Below, piece by piece: positions 62,155-64,000 of a DNA stretch of 64,000 bases. The number at the start of each line of letters is the position of its first letter. The stretch's first letter is position 1. Origin of the DNA: Agrococcus pavilionensis RW1 (GTDB taxonomy: Bacteria; Actinomycetota; Actinomycetes; Actinomycetales; Microbacteriaceae); contig NZ_ASHR01000004.1 of NCBI RefSeq assembly GCF_000400485.1, positions 1 through 64,000 on the forward strand. Direction: 5' to 3'. Made by a program: the position numbers and the translations under genes. Under the pieces are notes generated by a model, which made no database searches, was not told the origin of the DNA, and saw only the letters and a program-made list of their open reading frames with translations.

Positions 62155-62288
62155 TAGCATCGACTCGTCAGGCGCCCCGGCGCCGGTCACGACAAAGGCG
62201 ACCACGCGCTCCGCGCGCGACACACATGGATCCTCGACTCGAGGCTCCGTGCGTGCCGCGAGAGCCTCCGGACCCCCTGGAGTGCACC
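62155..62288 (+). promoter_or_regulatory. promoter and structured leader of the ThDP enzyme gene
   Basis: TAGCAT (62155-62160) is a -10 candidate, giving a leader of about 120 bases. In it CCTCG/CGAGG (62232-62236/62240-62244) and GAGGCTC/GAGCCTC (62241-62247/62262-62268) are mutually exclusive hairpins, and CTCC (62266-62269) can also pair with the Shine-Dalgarno GGAG (62279-62282). The arrangement could switch ribosome access, but no known ligand-binding motif is seen. An in-frame ATG at 62226 is a possible alternative start. Confidence 0.4.
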
Positions 62289-64000
62289 GTGCCCGACACC
62301 GCCCCCTCGACCGCCGACCGCGCCGCGACCGCGGTGACCACCGTCTCCGCCGCCATCGCCGCCGAGCTCGAGCGCCACGCATCCGTCGTGTTCGCGCTCA
62401 TGGGCAACGGCAACGCCTGGTTCCTCGACGCCGTCGTGCGCCGCGGCGCGATGGCCGTCACGACCGTGCGCCACGAGGCGGCGACCGTGGCCGCGGCCGA
62501 CGCGCACCACCGGGCGAGCGGCGCGCTCGCGATCGCGACGACGACCTACGGCCCCGGCTACACGAACGCCATCACGCCGCTCGCCGAGGCGGCGATCGCG
62601 CGCGTGCCGCTCGTGCTCGTCGTGGGCGACCAGCCGACGGCCGGGCCGCGGCCGTGGGACATCGACCAGCGCGCGGTCGCGACCGCGGTCGGCGCGCCGA
62701 CGATCGTCGCGACGCGCGCCGACGCCGCCGGTGCCGCGCGCCGGGCGGTCGAGACCGCGCTCGTCGAGCGGCGCCCGGTCGTGCTCGCCATCCCGTACGA
62801 CATCGCGCACCTCGAGGTCGAGGAGGCAGCGCTCGAGCCCGCCGCCGATGCCGTAGCCGAGCCCTTCCTCTCGATCGACGCCGAGCAGCTCGCGGGCGTC
62901 GCCGAGCAGCTGCTCGAGGCGCGGCGGCCGCTCGTGCTCGCGGGCCGCGGCGCCCACCTCGCCGGCGCAGCCGAGCCGCTGCGCGCCCTCGCCGCGGCGC
63001 TCGGCGCCCGCACCGCCTCGAGCGTGCTCGGCAGCGGCATCTTCGCCGACGACCACCGGCACCTCGGCATCTCGGGCGGCTTCGCGTCCGAGCGCGCGGC
63101 CGCGGCGATCGAGCGCGCCGACGTCGTGCTCGTCGTGGGAGCGAGCCTCAACCAGTTCCAGACGCGCTTCGGCGACGCCTTCGCGCCCGACGCGCGCATC
63201 GTGCAGGTCGACGTGCTCGAGGGCCCGACGAACCCGCGCGTCGACGAGCACGTGCGCGGCGACGCGCGGCTCGTCGCCGACGCGCTCGTCGCGCTCGTCG
63301 GCACGGAGGGCGCGGATGCGCACGGCGACGCGGGCTGGACGGAGGCCGGCTTCGGCGACGTCACGGGCGCGCAGCGGGACCGGGAGCCCGGCGACGCGAT
63401 CGCGCCCGACGGCCGGCTCGACCCGCGCAGCCTCTTCCACGCGCTCGAGCGCATCCTGCCCGAGGACCGCGTGATCGTCTCGGACGGCGGCCACTTCATC
63501 GGCTGGGCGCCCACCCACCTCTCGGTCGCCGACCCCGAGCGGCTGCTGCTCGTCGGCACCGCGTTCCAGACGATCGGCCTCGGCTTCCCGAGCGCGGTCG
63601 GCGCGGGCGTCGCGCGGCCCGAGTCGACGATCGTGCTCGTCTCGGGCGACGGCGGCGCGCTCATGGGGATCGCCGACCTCGACTCGGTCGTGCGCTCGGT
63701 GCGCCACGGCGTGATCGTGCTGGTGAACGACGCCGCCTACGGCGCCGAGATCCACCAGTACGCGGTGCGCGGCGTCGCCGAGGAGCCCATGCTCATCGAG
63801 CAGGTCGACTTCGCCGCGGTCGCGCGCGGCTTCGGCGCCGAGGGCGCGGTCATCGAGTCGCTCGACGACCTCCGCCACCTCGAGGCGTGGCTCGCGAGCG
63901 GTGCCGACGGCGTCTTCCTCGCCGACTGCCGCGTGAGCCGGGAGGTCGTCGCGCCCTACATGCTCGAGGTCGTCGAGGCCGCGAAGCGCGCGTCGCGCGG
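62289..64000 (+). CDS. thiamine-diphosphate-dependent enzyme (acetolactate synthase-like), cut by window edge
   Basis: About 570 residues visible from GTG 62289 (GGAG 6 bases upstream). N-terminal PYR domain with TTVRHEAATVAAADAHHRAS, where the Glu is the cofactor-activating residue; middle domain from about 200 (LSIDAEQLAGVAEQLLEARR); C-terminal PP domain with TIVLVSGDGGALMGIADLDS, VLVNDAAYGAEIHQYAV, the GDG...N motif for Mg and ThDP. Acetolactate-synthase-like decarboxylase or carboligase; the substrate is unclear and no small regulatory subunit is visible. The last codons fall beyond base 64000. Confidence 0.88.
   Translation, partial: MPDTAPSTADRAATAVTTVSAAIAAELERHASVVFALMGNGNAWFLDAVVRRGAMAVTTVRHEAATVAAADAHHRASGALAIATTTYGPGYTNAITPLAEAAIARVPLVLVVGDQPTAGPRPWDIDQRAVATAVGAPTIVATRADAAGAARRAVETALVERRPVVLAIPYDIAHLEVEEAALEPAADAVAEPFLSIDAEQLAGVAEQLLEARRPLVLAGRGAHLAGAAEPLRALAAALGARTASSVLGSGIFADDHRHLGISGGFASERAAAAIERADVVLVVGASLNQFQTRFGDAFAPDARIVQVDVLEGPTNPRVDEHVRGDARLVADALVALVGTEGADAHGDAGWTEAGFGDVTGAQRDREPGDAIAPDGRLDPRSLFHALERILPEDRVIVSDGGHFIGWAPTHLSVADPERLLLVGTAFQTIGLGFPSAVGAGVARPESTIVLVSGDGGALMGIADLDSVVRSVRHGVIVLVNDAAYGAEIHQYAVRGVAEEPMLIEQVDFAAVARGFGAEGAVIESLDDLRHLEAWLASGADGVFLADCRVSREVVAPYMLEVVEAAKRASR

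Noticed and set aside
62155-62288. TPP riboswitch
   Set aside because: No CUGAGA or other TPP-box-like segments occur in the leader.

Overview
The window is a chromosomal segment of a high-GC Gram-positive bacterium, almost certainly an actinobacterium of the Microbacteriaceae type (an Agrococcus-like genus is a guess). Reasons: very strong G/C third-position bias; a trpD / ctaE-qcrCAB divergent pair with a two-heme cytochrome c, a three-helix Rieske protein and a C-terminally extended cytochrome b; several genes whose start codon follows a TANNNT hexamer by 6-7 bases (leaderless transcripts); GTG starts; and many ATGA/GTGA gene overlaps.

Layout. (1) 1-6600 is an accessory region of visibly lower GC bias: a truncated IS481-type transposase at the left edge, a PD-(D/E)XK-like nuclease and a SIR2-like NADase candidate on the minus strand, then a divergent TIR-domain gene whose reading frame shifts into a 350-residue domain I do not recognise. 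It ends in a tRNA 3'-end fragment, a 23-bp direct repeat of that end, and a 197-bp deletion derivative of an IS481-family element. This looks like the right boundary of a tRNA-targeted defence island whose left boundary lies outside the window. (2) 6700-24500 is backbone: an S-adenosylhomocysteinase-like gene with a structured leader, stress protein, GH15 and two GH13 carbohydrate enzymes, SatD pair, OhrR-like regulator, ZIP transporter, SMP-30 protein, a frameshifted methyltransferase, an FMN reductase and PutP. (3) 23.8-27.5 kb holds a PadR regulator with an AarF/UbiB kinase and a methionine-synthase-like protein. (4) 27.6-38.3 kb is one long minus-strand block: a MetY-like enzyme and a PatB/MalY-like C-S lyase, then an ABC peptide/nickel-type transporter, a flavin monooxygenase, two AhpD-fold proteins and a VOC protein, suggesting uptake and breakdown of an organosulfur-type compound. 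(5) 38.4-48.9 kb has small membrane and regulatory proteins, an EamA transporter, three tandem FemAB-type peptidoglycan aminoacyltransferases, an HD protein, a FUSC protein, a phosphotransferase and another flavin monooxygenase. (6) 48.9-55.2 kb is the respiratory qcrBAC-ctaE operon divergent from trpD. (7) 55.2-60.1 kb is glycerol/dihydroxyacetone metabolism: glpK-glpF divergent from dhaK-dhaL-dhaM, with DhaM fused to an HPr domain. (8) The right end has a GNAT protein, a LysR regulator, a YhhN lysoplasmalogenase-like membrane protein and a thiamine-diphosphate enzyme cut by the window edge.

Three apparent single-base homopolymer indels (4875-4878, 21034-21039, 38460-38463) interrupt otherwise plausible genes. 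They are either real lesions or sequence errors and should be resolved together. I found no CRISPR array, no rRNA, no complete tRNA and no integrase.
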